A stretch of 36,698 bases of DNA from positions 1 to 36,698 of the forward strand of contig CAZAXY010000024.1 of NCBI GenBank assembly GCA_964489125.1, written 5' to 3'. Shown here piece after piece: positions 1-7,869 of this stretch. The notes under the pieces were generated by a model. That model made no database searches and was not told the DNA's origin. It saw only the letters and a program-made list of their open reading frames with translations. Every line of letters starts with the position of its first letter. The first letter of the stretch is position 1. The position numbers were made by a program, and so were the translations under genes. This DNA is from GYS-P2D sp964489125. GTDB taxonomy: Bacteria > Bacteroidota > Bacteroidia > Chitinophagales > Saprospiraceae.

Positions 1-128
1 CTTAGTGTCTCAAGACACTGAGAGTCACGCAGAACAAGTGATGATCACTGACTAAATCAACCAGAAATTAAAGAAGGAAATTATAGTTAACAATTAGTAA
101 TTCGGTTGGGGAACCGAAGAAAAATTAA
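1..128 (+). other. Window edge: possible 3' end of an upstream gene or structured RNA
   Basis: Frame 2 is open from base 2 and stops at 53-55 (last residues MITD), so this could be the last 17 codons of an upstream gene, but the piece is too short to identify. The same stretch holds three short inverted repeats: 1-10 with 13-22, 37-41 with 45-49, and 101-107 with 112-118 (TTCGGTT-GGGG-AACCGAA). A terminator follows at 129-157. Whether the upstream transcript is a coding gene or a structured RNA cannot be decided from this window. Confidence 0.25.
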
Positions 129-157
129 GACCAAGCAAATGTGCTTGGTCTTTTTTT
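129..157 (+). terminator. Rho-independent terminator
   Basis: A perfect 9-bp stem (GACCAAGCA 129-137, TGCTTGGTC 142-150) with a 4-nt loop AATG is followed directly by seven T (151-157). It ends a transcript that enters from the left edge, and it isolates the T9SS Plug gene, which starts about 100 bases downstream. Confidence 0.85.
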
Positions 158-259
158 GTGCCTAAATCTGAAGATATTATGACTTTCTAATTTTTTAAAC
201 TAATCATAAATCATCCTACAGATTTGCATACCATTGCACTTAATGCCCATTTTCGTCCT

Positions 260-1519
260 ATGATTAAGTGGTTAACTCCTCTTTTTATTCTTTTGAGTCA
301 GTTGTTACTCGCTCAGCCTGAAGACTTCCGATACGACAATTTTGTCTACATGCCACATATCAAGAGTGTCCAGTTACACCACTTGGGCCTGCCTACTTCA
401 GATCCTGTCATAGACCTTAACTCTACTGGACAGCTCATACTTACCTTCGACGATATATTAGGTGGTGACATCACGTACAATTATCAACTGATCCACTGTG
501 ACAAGGATTGGAATCCAACTAATATGGACGAACTCGAATATGTCGATGGCTTTAACGATGAGGATATCGATACCTGGTCTTATTCAAATACAGCCATATC
601 GGACTATACCAGATATGAACTGCTTATTCCTAATGACAATATTGATCCAATCATTAGTGGCAACTATATCCTATTAGTCTATGAGAATGATACAGACTTG
701 CCTGTCTTAACGAGGCGTCTCGTAGTTGTAGAGAGCCTTGTAACCATTAACCCTCTTATCAGAAGATCCATTTCAGCCTTACAACTTAAGACTCATCAGC
801 AACTTGAGTTTACGATTAATAATGAGAATTTTAGTATCCAAAATCCTCAGCGAGATGTATATGTAACGATCCTACAAAATGGCAGATGGGATAACGCCAT
901 AACTAACCGTCAGCCAGTGTTTTCAAGGGGCGCCGAAATCAGTTTTAATGCTGCGGACTACTTTATTTTTCCAGCGTCCCAAGAATTTCGATTTGTTGAT
1001 ATTCGTAGCGTTCAGTCTCCAGGCTTTGGAGTACATGGCATTGACAGACATCTTGATCGCATCGATGTGCTCTTACAACTTTCTAGATCTCGAAATCAAC
1101 AAGCTTCATTTGATTATCAGGACATCAATGGCAAATTCTTTATCGAAAACCTTGATGACTCAAATGACTTTTTAACTTCAGAATATGTCGACGTACATTT
1201 TACCTTGCGTGATCTCAATCCTGACATCAATAAGGAAGTATATGTAATAGGTGGATTTAGTGATTGGAAATGCCTCAGCGAAAACAGATTAGAGTATAGC
1301 GGCAAGCACCAAAGCTACATAGGCAATATATACTTGAAACAGGGATTCTATGACTATCAGTATGTCACAAGAGATCAGGACGATAAAGTTGATTATGAAG
1401 AATACGAGGGCAACTCTTTCAGGACTACTAATGAATATATCTTCTTAGTGTATTATCGACCATTTGGTGCTAGATATGACCGAGTCATTGGTGCTAAAGT
1501 AGAAACGTCAGCCTTTTAA
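260..1519 (+). CDS. Type IX secretion system Plug-family protein (DUF5103)
   Basis: This 419-residue exported protein resembles the DUF5103 family, now described as the T9SS Plug protein. In Flavobacterium, Plug closes the periplasmic side of the giant SprA translocon pore. The ATG at 260 gives a clean signal peptide (MIKWLTPLFILLSQLLLAQ); an upstream in-frame TTG at 224 would put an unlikely polar tail before it. Family-like features are the N-terminal stretch around IKSVQLHH, the HCDKDWNPTN segment, and the C-terminal part with GGFSDWK and YDYQYV, which looks like an immunoglobulin/E-set-like fold. The usual length for the family is about 400-430 residues. No other T9SS gene is in the window, and the downstream neighbour is an unrelated efflux pair. 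A weak AT-only hairpin (AAAATTT-GAC-AAATTTT, 1518-1534) overlaps its stop codon. Confidence 0.8.
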   Translation: MIKWLTPLFILLSQLLLAQPEDFRYDNFVYMPHIKSVQLHHLGLPTSDPVIDLNSTGQLILTFDDILGGDITYNYQLIHCDKDWNPTNMDELEYVDGFNDEDIDTWSYSNTAISDYTRYELLIPNDNIDPIISGNYILLVYENDTDLPVLTRRLVVVESLVTINPLIRRSISALQLKTHQQLEFTINNENFSIQNPQRDVYVTILQNGRWDNAITNRQPVFSRGAEISFNAADYFIFPASQEFRFVDIRSVQSPGFGVHGIDRHLDRIDVLLQLSRSRNQQASFDYQDINGKFFIENLDDSNDFLTSEYVDVHFTLRDLNPDINKEVYVIGGFSDWKCLSENRLEYSGKHQSYIGNIYLKQGFYDYQYVTRDQDDKVDYEEYEGNSFRTTNEYIFLVYYRPFGARYDRVIGAKVETSAF

Positions 1520-1670
1520 AATTTGACAAATTTTTATTCCCATCATTGTTACCATTTACCGATAAAACCCGTCTATTGGCTATATTAATCTATGAACTGA
1601 CAAAATTCATATAAATAGTTCTTGTCAGCGGCATCATAAATCTACATTTACTACTCACAATAATATTAGC

Positions 1671-3095
1671 ATGAAAAAGGCCCTAATTTCTTTCTTGATA
1701 CTTATAATAATACAGTGTGACGGATGGTCCCAAGAAGAATGGTCCCTGAACAGATGTATTCAGTATGCTATTGAGAATAGTTTCGACATACATCAGTCGG
1801 ATCTTGATCTCCAGCGATCAGAAATTAATACTAAGCAGAGTCGAGATAGCCGGTTGCCAGATCTTTCTGGTAGTGCTAATGCATTTGTCAATTTCGGTAG
1901 GAGTATCGATCCCACTACTAACTCATTTGTGACGACCACATTCTTCTCTAATGGCTACAGTCTCAATACTAATATGACCCTCTATAATGGAGGGCGCATT
2001 AAGAATAGCATCAACCAAAGTGAGGAGTTTGAAAAAGTGTCAGAAGCGCAAAAATCGAGCACTATAAATGTTATTACTCTCAACACAGTAAGCGCATTCT
2101 TCGAAGTTCTATTTGCTGAAGACAACTATGATAATGTCAATCTCCAATTGAAGACAATCAATGATCAAATTGATCAGATGATCAAGCTTGTTGATGCAGG
2201 AAGCAGAGCAAAATTTGAGCTATTTGATCTTGAGGCGCAACAAGCCACCTCAGAACAAAATCTGGTTATCGCCCAGAATCGGATCGATATCGCCTTAGTA
2301 CAACTTAAGGCTATTATCAATCTACCGTCAGACCAAGAGTTGACCGTTAAGAAACCAGATTTTGACCAACAGGTCTATACTAATCTAGACTTATTGTCAT
2401 TTGATGAAGCGTATCAGCGGGCTCTCGCCTTTCAGCCTGCCACCAGACAACTTGATCATCAGATTAACGCTGCCAACATAGGGGTAGACATCGCTGAGTC
2501 TTCATTTTATCCATTTATTGGCATCCGTGGTAGTGCTGGCACCAACTTCAGTAATCAAGGTCGAGAGGTAGTAGGATTTGAAAGCATCACCCAAAGCTCT
2601 AATGTCATTATTAATGATCAGCCCGCTGTCATTTCAACCGAGAGTTCTATACCTGTACTGCGAAATGCCCCATATGGCACACAGTTTAGTGATAACTTTA
2701 ATTATGGATTTGGTCTTAATGTAAGTGTTCCGATCTACAATCGAGGTGTGACAAAGGCCAATGTCAGCAGGGCTAAGATAGATCTTGAAAACCTCGAAAC
2801 TGAAAGGAATAAAACGTTAGTTATGGTGCGTAACGACCTCCTTCAATTAATTACGGATGCAAGGGCATCGAAGCTTAGTCTGGACGCCGCAGAAAAAACA
2901 CTCAAAGCAAGAGAAATATCATATGAAAACGCCGAAAAGCGATACCAACTCGGCGCTCTAAACTCATATGACTATATTAGTATCCAAGACCAAGTAAACA
3001 CAGCTCGCACTAACTATCTATTAGCCAAGTATGACTACGTGTTGAGGGTTAAATTATTAGACTATTATCAAGGTTATCCAGTAGGCTTAGACTAG
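1671..3095 (+). CDS. TolC-family outer-membrane efflux channel
   Basis: The 474-residue protein has a signal peptide (MKKALISFLILIIIQCDGWSQ) and the TolC/OEP layout: two repeats of long amphipathic helices and beta strands that trimerise into an outer-membrane channel and periplasmic tunnel. The start of the mature protein (EEWSLNRCIQYAIENS) is the classical OEP repeat opening, and the second repeat begins near LLSFDEAYQRALAFQPATRQ. The C-terminus has the usual AEKRYQLGALNSYDYI segment. It lies 43 bp upstream of an HlyD-type adaptor on the same strand and is very probably co-transcribed with it. The exported substrate cannot be told from sequence. Confidence 0.93.
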   Translation: MKKALISFLILIIIQCDGWSQEEWSLNRCIQYAIENSFDIHQSDLDLQRSEINTKQSRDSRLPDLSGSANAFVNFGRSIDPTTNSFVTTTFFSNGYSLNTNMTLYNGGRIKNSINQSEEFEKVSEAQKSSTINVITLNTVSAFFEVLFAEDNYDNVNLQLKTINDQIDQMIKLVDAGSRAKFELFDLEAQQATSEQNLVIAQNRIDIALVQLKAIINLPSDQELTVKKPDFDQQVYTNLDLLSFDEAYQRALAFQPATRQLDHQINAANIGVDIAESSFYPFIGIRGSAGTNFSNQGREVVGFESITQSSNVIINDQPAVISTESSIPVLRNAPYGTQFSDNFNYGFGLNVSVPIYNRGVTKANVSRAKIDLENLETERNKTLVMVRNDLLQLITDARASKLSLDAAEKTLKAREISYENAEKRYQLGALNSYDYISIQDQVNTARTNYLLAKYDYVLRVKLLDYYQGYPVGLD

Positions 3096-3138
3096 TAATG
3101 AGCCTGTTGATTAGATAATCTACACATGATTTATCGGA

Positions 3139-4497
3139 ATGGCTCGTAAGAAAAAATCAGGCAGACGGAAGTGGATTATATTAGCGTTACTGCTCACAGC
3201 AGTTGGCATAGCCGCATATGTCGGATATAAAAACTCGTCTGCACCAGAAGGAGAGAAGGTAGACATAGCACAGACTTCTAAAAGAACCATCAAGGAAACT
3301 GTATCTGCCAGTGGTAGAATATATCCAGAGACGGAGGTGATCATCAGTCCAGATGTATCTGGTGAGATTGTAGAGTTGTATGTAGAGGAAGGAGATTCAG
3401 TCGTACAGGGTCAGTTGCTACTCAGAGTAGACCCCGAGGTATTCCTATCAGCTGTAGAGCGAGGAGAAGCAAACCTGAACAATGCTAAATCCAATATGGC
3501 ATCGGCACGAGCACAGATCGCAACAAATGAATCTCAAAGACTCGAATTAGAAACATCGCTAAAACAAGCCAATCGTGTTCACGATCGAAATAAGCAACTG
3601 TTTGAAGAAGGAGTAATCAGCCAAGAAGCATTTGATCAGAGCCTCGCACAAGTTGAATCGGCACAGGCAAGCATAGCATCAGCCAATGCCAATATCACAG
3701 CAGCCCAAGAGTCTGTCAAAGCAGCGGGTTTTACAGTGCTCAGTTCTGAAGCCTCTCTCAAAGAACTTAAGACAAACCTAAGTCGTACCACTATTAAATC
3801 TCCAACCACCGGTGTGATATCCAGTCTCTCAGTAGAGAAAGGGGAGCGAGTAGTTGGTACCGCCACCATGACAGGTACTGAGATCATGCGAATCTCAGAT
3901 CTCACTACCATGGAAGCTCAGGTCGAAGTAACTGAAAATGATATTCTCAAGGTGAATCTCAATGATGATGTGAACATCGAAGTGGACGCCTATATCGATC
4001 GAAAGTTTGGAGGTAGAGTCACCGAGATCGCCAATTCGGCTTCTAATGCGGCCTCTGGCACATCTAATAGCCTTAATACAGATCAAGTCACTAATTTCAT
4101 CGTTAAGATACGCTTAGACCCAAGTTCGTATACAGATCTTACCGATGGTACCAGTGGTTATCCATTCAGGCCGGGCATGTCTGCCTCAGTAGAGATCATC
4201 ACAGATGTACAAGAAGAAGTGCTCTCCATACCTATACAAGCAGTTACGGTACGAGACATATCAGAGGACGGCAAAGATGAAGAGCTCAAGGAAGTCGTAT
4301 TCTTATATGAGGGAGACACAGCTCGCATGGTACAGGTAACAACAGGAATCCAAGATGATGAGTACATTGAACTGAAGACTGGTGTTAGTGCCGATCAAGA
4401 TGTTGTGTCAGGACCTTACTCGTCCCTATCCAAGATCATCGAGAACGGAACCGAACTGAGGTTAAAAGAGGAAGACGATCCGAAGGGAGAAGAGTAA
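3139..4497 (+). CDS. HlyD/MacA-type periplasmic adaptor (membrane fusion protein)
   Basis: The 452-residue protein has an uncleaved N-terminal anchor (about residues 11-29), the first half of a lipoyl/barrel-sandwich domain (about 65-98), a long alpha-helical hairpin rich in Ala, Gln and Asn (about 100-215), the returning lipoyl half (about 218-240, TIKSPTTGVISSLSVEKGE), and then beta-barrel and membrane-proximal domains. This is the order seen in MacA-like adaptors that link a MacB-type ABC transporter to TolC. It follows tolC by 43 bp. In Bacteroidota such pairs are normally followed by ABC ATPase and permease genes; here a 432-bp gap and an AraC gene follow, so the inner-membrane partner must be encoded elsewhere or have been lost. 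The C-terminus is acidic and lysine-rich. Confidence 0.92.
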   Translation: MARKKKSGRRKWIILALLLTAVGIAAYVGYKNSSAPEGEKVDIAQTSKRTIKETVSASGRIYPETEVIISPDVSGEIVELYVEEGDSVVQGQLLLRVDPEVFLSAVERGEANLNNAKSNMASARAQIATNESQRLELETSLKQANRVHDRNKQLFEEGVISQEAFDQSLAQVESAQASIASANANITAAQESVKAAGFTVLSSEASLKELKTNLSRTTIKSPTTGVISSLSVEKGERVVGTATMTGTEIMRISDLTTMEAQVEVTENDILKVNLNDDVNIEVDAYIDRKFGGRVTEIANSASNAASGTSNSLNTDQVTNFIVKIRLDPSSYTDLTDGTSGYPFRPGMSASVEIITDVQEEVLSIPIQAVTVRDISEDGKDEELKEVVFLYEGDTARMVQVTTGIQDDEYIELKTGVSADQDVVSGPYSSLSKIIENGTELRLKEEDDPKGEE

Positions 4498-4929
4498 GTA
4501 ACTTATATGTGCATGGATTTTTGTTGTGTGTACATATAATGTTTCGTGTGCATGAAACTGATATATATGCATATGTCATTAAGTCGAATCAACGATTGAA
4601 ATTGTTTGTCCTCTCGATTATGTGAGATCATCTACTTTATGCACTTTCTTTATTCTACAATGTTATCTGATTTCCTAAATTTATCTGTCTATAGAGTATC
4701 GCACATCATCGGTGGTAGCGTCTCATAGGATACTCCTCAAAAATAGAAGTACTATGTGGAGCATATAGGTGAGTTTGAAACTGTGATCATTCCATCAACG
4801 ATGGTTATCTTCAAAATGCGCAATAGTGTGAATCGTAGTGTAATGAAAAATCGTTCTTTTTCTTCTACTGTTCAGTTTAGGAATTGTACCGAAGATCAGT
4901 AACTTGAAACAGTTCAGGGTCAGACCCTG
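4498..4929. other. 432-bp intergenic region without a recognisable gene
   Basis: No convincing reading frame is seen, and no remnant of an ABC transporter that would complete the efflux operon. An AT-rich inverted repeat (TTATATGT 4503-4510 with ACATATAA 4532-4539) and a small hairpin (GTTTC 4541-4545 with GAAAC 4554-4558) lie just after the adaptor gene. They lack a T-tract, so they are only possible transcript ends. The right end holds the 17-bp palindrome listed separately. Confidence 0.5.
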
Positions 4930-4930
4930 A
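4914..4930. promoter_or_regulatory. Perfect 17-bp palindrome abutting the AraC start codon
   Basis: TCAGGGTC-A-GACCCTGA is a perfect palindrome of 8+1+8 bases whose last base is the A of the ATG at 4930. As DNA it could be an operator for a dimeric regulator, possibly autoregulatory. As RNA it would form a GC-rich hairpin over the ribosome landing zone. A third option is a REP-like or transposon-end remnant, since GGGTCAGACCC-type palindromes are familiar from such elements in other bacteria. The sequence shows only the symmetry. Confidence 0.5.
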
Positions 4931-6108
4931 TGCTGAAGCAAGATAAAACTACCCTAGTGGATAATCAGGAGGTATTCTTCAATTTAAATCCAGTCAATTT
5001 CTTTATCATCTCGGGGGTGATCCAAAATTTCATCCTCGTTGGAATTTTGTTCTTCAGGCAAGGAGACAGAAGATTAGCTAATAGGCTCTTAGGTCTGAGC
5101 ATTTTTATTGTCAATATCCACATGAGTTATCTCATGATGCTTGATACTAATCTTGATAACCTGTTTTCCGCTATTTTATGGTTTCCCTATTCATTTCTTA
5201 CGCTTATCGGCCCGCTCATTCTGTTTTATACTAAAGCGCTTACTGACAGGGAGTTTAGTATTTCGAGGATCAGGCGTGCTCATTTTATCCCAGTACTGGT
5301 AGAAGTCCTGCTTCAGACGATCATTATTGTGCAGAGCATATTGAGCAATGAACTTGTCTATAACGTACCCATGTATTTTTATGTGGTGCCGCTGATCTAC
5401 CTGTGGTCGGCGATATCAATATTCTATTATTTACGACTCTCGATCAGCATCATTGACAAGCATGAGATTTGGATACTTAAGAACTTCTCCAATCTTAAGG
5501 AAATAACACTTGTATGGTTAAGGAAGCTGATCATATATTATCGCCTTTTGTGGTTAGTATGGGTTCCTTTTGCAATCATGTTCTTATTATTTTTCAGATA
5601 TCAGCTACAGTACCTTATGGTAGTTATGTTGCTATATATACTCATGCTCATTCTTATTTATTTAATTTTTTGGATAGGAATAGAAGGCATAATGCGGTCT
5701 AACCTGATCCTCATAAAAGACAGCAAAAAAAATATTGCCAATAAGAACTTCAGTCGCTATACGCCTCAAGAAATACGAAGCTATATTGCCCAAATAAATG
5801 TACTTATGAACTCAGATAAGTTATACTTAAATGAGCATCTGAGTCTTAAGGAATTAGCGGCACACCTACAAGCTGACCCAAATCTGATCTCGCATATCTT
5901 AAATACCCATGTCGGAAGCAATTTTTATGACTTCATAAATCATCACAGAGTAGAGGAGGTAAAGAAAAAGTTAAAAGATCCAAAGTATGAGCATCTTTCT
6001 ATATTGGGTATAGCCTTGGAATCAGGCTTCAACTCGAAGACCACTTTTAATAGAGTATTTAAGCAGGTTACTGGATATACGCCTACACAGTATCAAAAAA
6101 AATTCTGA
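4930..6108 (+). CDS. Membrane-anchored AraC-family transcriptional regulator (7TM-HTH)
   Basis: The 392-residue protein has seven hydrophobic segments (about residues 17-37, 48-70, 78-105, 115-137, 150-172, 200-224, 232-255) and then a cytoplasmic C-terminal AraC-type double helix-turn-helix (about 290-392). The second HTH carries the usual signature (ILGIALESGFNSKTTFNRVFKQVTGYTPTQYQ). Such 7TM-AraC proteins are common in Bacteroidota and are thought to sense an envelope or external ligand directly. The ATG lies at the edge of a 17-bp palindrome. The nearest likely target is the alpha/beta hydrolase gene that starts 91 bp downstream on the same strand; this is inference from position only. 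Confidence 0.9.
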   Translation: MLKQDKTTLVDNQEVFFNLNPVNFFIISGVIQNFILVGILFFRQGDRRLANRLLGLSIFIVNIHMSYLMMLDTNLDNLFSAILWFPYSFLTLIGPLILFYTKALTDREFSISRIRRAHFIPVLVEVLLQTIIIVQSILSNELVYNVPMYFYVVPLIYLWSAISIFYYLRLSISIIDKHEIWILKNFSNLKEITLVWLRKLIIYYRLLWLVWVPFAIMFLLFFRYQLQYLMVVMLLYILMLILIYLIFWIGIEGIMRSNLILIKDSKKNIANKNFSRYTPQEIRSYIAQINVLMNSDKLYLNEHLSLKELAAHLQADPNLISHILNTHVGSNFYDFINHHRVEEVKKKLKDPKYEHLSILGIALESGFNSKTTFNRVFKQVTGYTPTQYQKKF

Positions 6109-6199
6109 GACAATAAGTGCCATCACTCATATTGGTACGTATTCTAATGCTTGTTGTCATTGCTTTGAGGATAATTACAAACTGTATAACACTCATACA

Positions 6200-7219
6200 A
6201 TGATACGATTCGCTCTAATAATTTCAGTTTTTTCATTCTCTGATTGCCTATCGCAATCTTTCATTAACATAGATACAGACAGTCTTATTAATTCAGTCCT
6301 TACGGATCCTTTGCCCTGGGAAATAGAGGATGTTCTAACCGATCTCCATGCTCAAGATTTATCGCCTAAGGAGGTCGTTATTAATAACTCAATCACTCTA
6401 TCCAATTCTAATAGCTTGTACGTATTATCTCATAAGGTTGGGGGTCACACACATTACGGGGCTATAATAGTTCCACCTGGCAGTAAGCACAAGAAACTTC
6501 CAGTGATAATATTTGCTACAGGTGGAGACGGGATGCACACTGCGTTTGACATAAGTCAAGACTTTAATCACGCTGCAGTACAATTTCCTCACTTTCTGGG
6601 TGACGATCTAGACGAGCAATTCATCGTTGTCATCCCAGGCTTCAGAGGTCAAGAATTAATAATTGGAGACAACAAATACCTATCCAGTGGAAATGTAAGC
6701 GATGCGTTTGAAGGAGCGACGACTGATGCACTTGCTTTTCTAAACGTTGCACTTGACCATTTTACTCAAGCTGATAGCACTCGCATTGTTATTTATGGAG
6801 GTAGTCGAGGAGGCACAGTTGCTTTATTAGCTTCATCACGAGACCAGCGGATTACAAGAGCTGTAGCTGTGGCCGCACCTACTGACATGAGAGCTCTATA
6901 TCAACTATATCCTGAACAATTCAAATTATTGTTCTTCAATGACCTGCTTGATGATAAGATTGGAGTGCATGAAGCTAGAAAAAAGTTTATTTCAATTTCT
7001 CCGATACATTTTGTAGATAAGTTACCCCTTGTACAGCTACACCATGATGTCAACGACCCATTTGTGCCTATATCCTTTGCTAAGACACTCGCTGAAAGCA
7101 TGATTACAGGCGATCAGTATGTAGAGACTTGCTACTACGACGAAGGAATTCATGGATTCTGGTCGGATAAGAACTTTTGGGACCAAGTACAAGACTTTAT
7201 TAGACCATTGGTAGATTAA
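6200..7219 (+). CDS. Secreted alpha/beta hydrolase (prolyl-oligopeptidase/dienelactone-hydrolase-like)
   Basis: The 339-residue protein has a predicted signal peptide (about residues 1-20) and an alpha/beta-hydrolase core. The nucleophile elbow GGSRGG puts Ser202 as nucleophile, Asp286 in DVNDPFVP is the likely acid, and His318 in GIHGFW completes the triad. The VIIFATGGDG segment near residues 102-111 is the oxyanion-hole region. This resembles the S9 peptidase catalytic domain without its N-terminal propeller, so it could be an esterase or a small peptidase; the substrate is unknown. It follows the 7TM-AraC gene by 91 bp and may be its target. No terminator is evident after it. Confidence 0.8.
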   Translation: MIRFALIISVFSFSDCLSQSFINIDTDSLINSVLTDPLPWEIEDVLTDLHAQDLSPKEVVINNSITLSNSNSLYVLSHKVGGHTHYGAIIVPPGSKHKKLPVIIFATGGDGMHTAFDISQDFNHAAVQFPHFLGDDLDEQFIVVIPGFRGQELIIGDNKYLSSGNVSDAFEGATTDALAFLNVALDHFTQADSTRIVIYGGSRGGTVALLASSRDQRITRAVAVAAPTDMRALYQLYPEQFKLLFFNDLLDDKIGVHEARKKFISISPIHFVDKLPLVQLHHDVNDPFVPISFAKTLAESMITGDQYVETCYYDEGIHGFWSDKNFWDQVQDFIRPLVD

Positions 7220-7231
7220 TATAATACCATT

Positions 7232-7323
7232 CATGGGATTAAATTTTCTGGCATTTGGGGCATATGGGAATTGCCAAATAGCTTGATTTTTAGGTTCTGA
7301 ATATCAGGTGCTTTTATCCCATG
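7232..7323. repeat. Imperfect terminal inverted repeat, possible small mobile or terminator element
   Basis: CATGGGATTAAA (7232-7243) is repeated in reverse complement as TTTTATCCCATG (7312-7323) with one mismatch, bounding 92 bases that carry a further GGCA/TGCC pairing inside. It starts 13 bases after the hydrolase stop codon. It could be a MITE-like remnant or a large imperfect hairpin at the transcript end. Copies elsewhere in the genome would be needed to call it a repeat family. Confidence 0.25.
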
Positions 7324-7434
7324 CGCCTGTAGAAAAATAGTACATAATTAGTCGCTCACTTACTCATATATCTGAATTCGACCTTGCTTTTCTCCTCTTT
7401 TCCTAAAGATGGCGCCGATCAATGCCATTGGATC

Positions 7435-7602
7435 AATAATAGCCACTAAAGAGTCTATTATTAATGATAATTTATATTTTTATATACTATAATGTCCTTT
7501 ATACAATAAAGGGTATTAGCTTGAATTTCCATTATAGAATAGACATTATTATGGCTATTTTGTTTATTATGATTTATATTTAGCCATTATAATGCCTAAT
7601 AT
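7435..7602 (+). promoter_or_regulatory. hipBA promoter/operator region with nested inverted repeats
   Basis: The rest of the 382-bp gap before hipB has no gene. From 7440 it is very AT-rich and contains three inverted-repeat pairs: CCTTTAT/ATAAAGG (7496-7502, 7506-7512), ATAATGTC/GACATTAT (7489-7496, 7542-7549) and ATTATTATGGCTA/TAGCCATTATAAT (7545-7557, 7581-7593, one mismatch). Spaced palindromes upstream of hipB are the usual binding sites of HipB dimers in autoregulated hipBA operons. Assignment as operators is inference. Confidence 0.5.
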
Positions 7603-7869
7603 ATGTTTGAAACAATTGAAATTAAAACAATTAAGGATGCTATTGGGGATTTAGTGAGAGCAATCCGGAAAAACAGAAAACTCACACAAGTAGAGCTCGC
7701 TAAATCAATCGACGTATCCATCACAACAATTAAGAAGTTAGAAAAAGGTCAAAACTTTACAATTGACACATTACTAAAAGTACTCAAAGAGCTAGATTTA
7801 TTAGAACTACTCAATGGTGAGATTGCACAAGCCAAAGCACAGGTCAGTAACACTAAATCGCTCTATTAA
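7603..7869 (+). CDS. hipB: HipB-like XRE-family antitoxin
   Basis: The 88-residue protein has a Cro/C1-type helix-turn-helix across about residues 14-70 (KNRKLTQVELAKSIDVSITT, then KKLEKGQNFTIDTLLKVLKEL). It overlaps the next gene by one base (stop TAA and ATG share base 7869), so the two are translationally coupled. By analogy with hipBA modules it should bind and neutralise HipA and repress its own promoter through the inverted repeats upstream. The short tail after the HTH would contact HipA or act as the degradable end. The identification rests mainly on HTH plus HipA neighbour. Confidence 0.85.
   Translation: MFETIEIKTIKDAIGDLVRAIRKNRKLTQVELAKSIDVSITTIKKLEKGQNFTIDTLLKVLKELDLLELLNGEIAQAKAQVSNTKSLY

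Noticed and set aside
7602..7609. TATGTTTG, fitting the TAnnTTTG promoter consensus at hipB
   Set aside because: It overlaps the hipB start codon and has no -33 partner at the expected distance, so it is probably chance.
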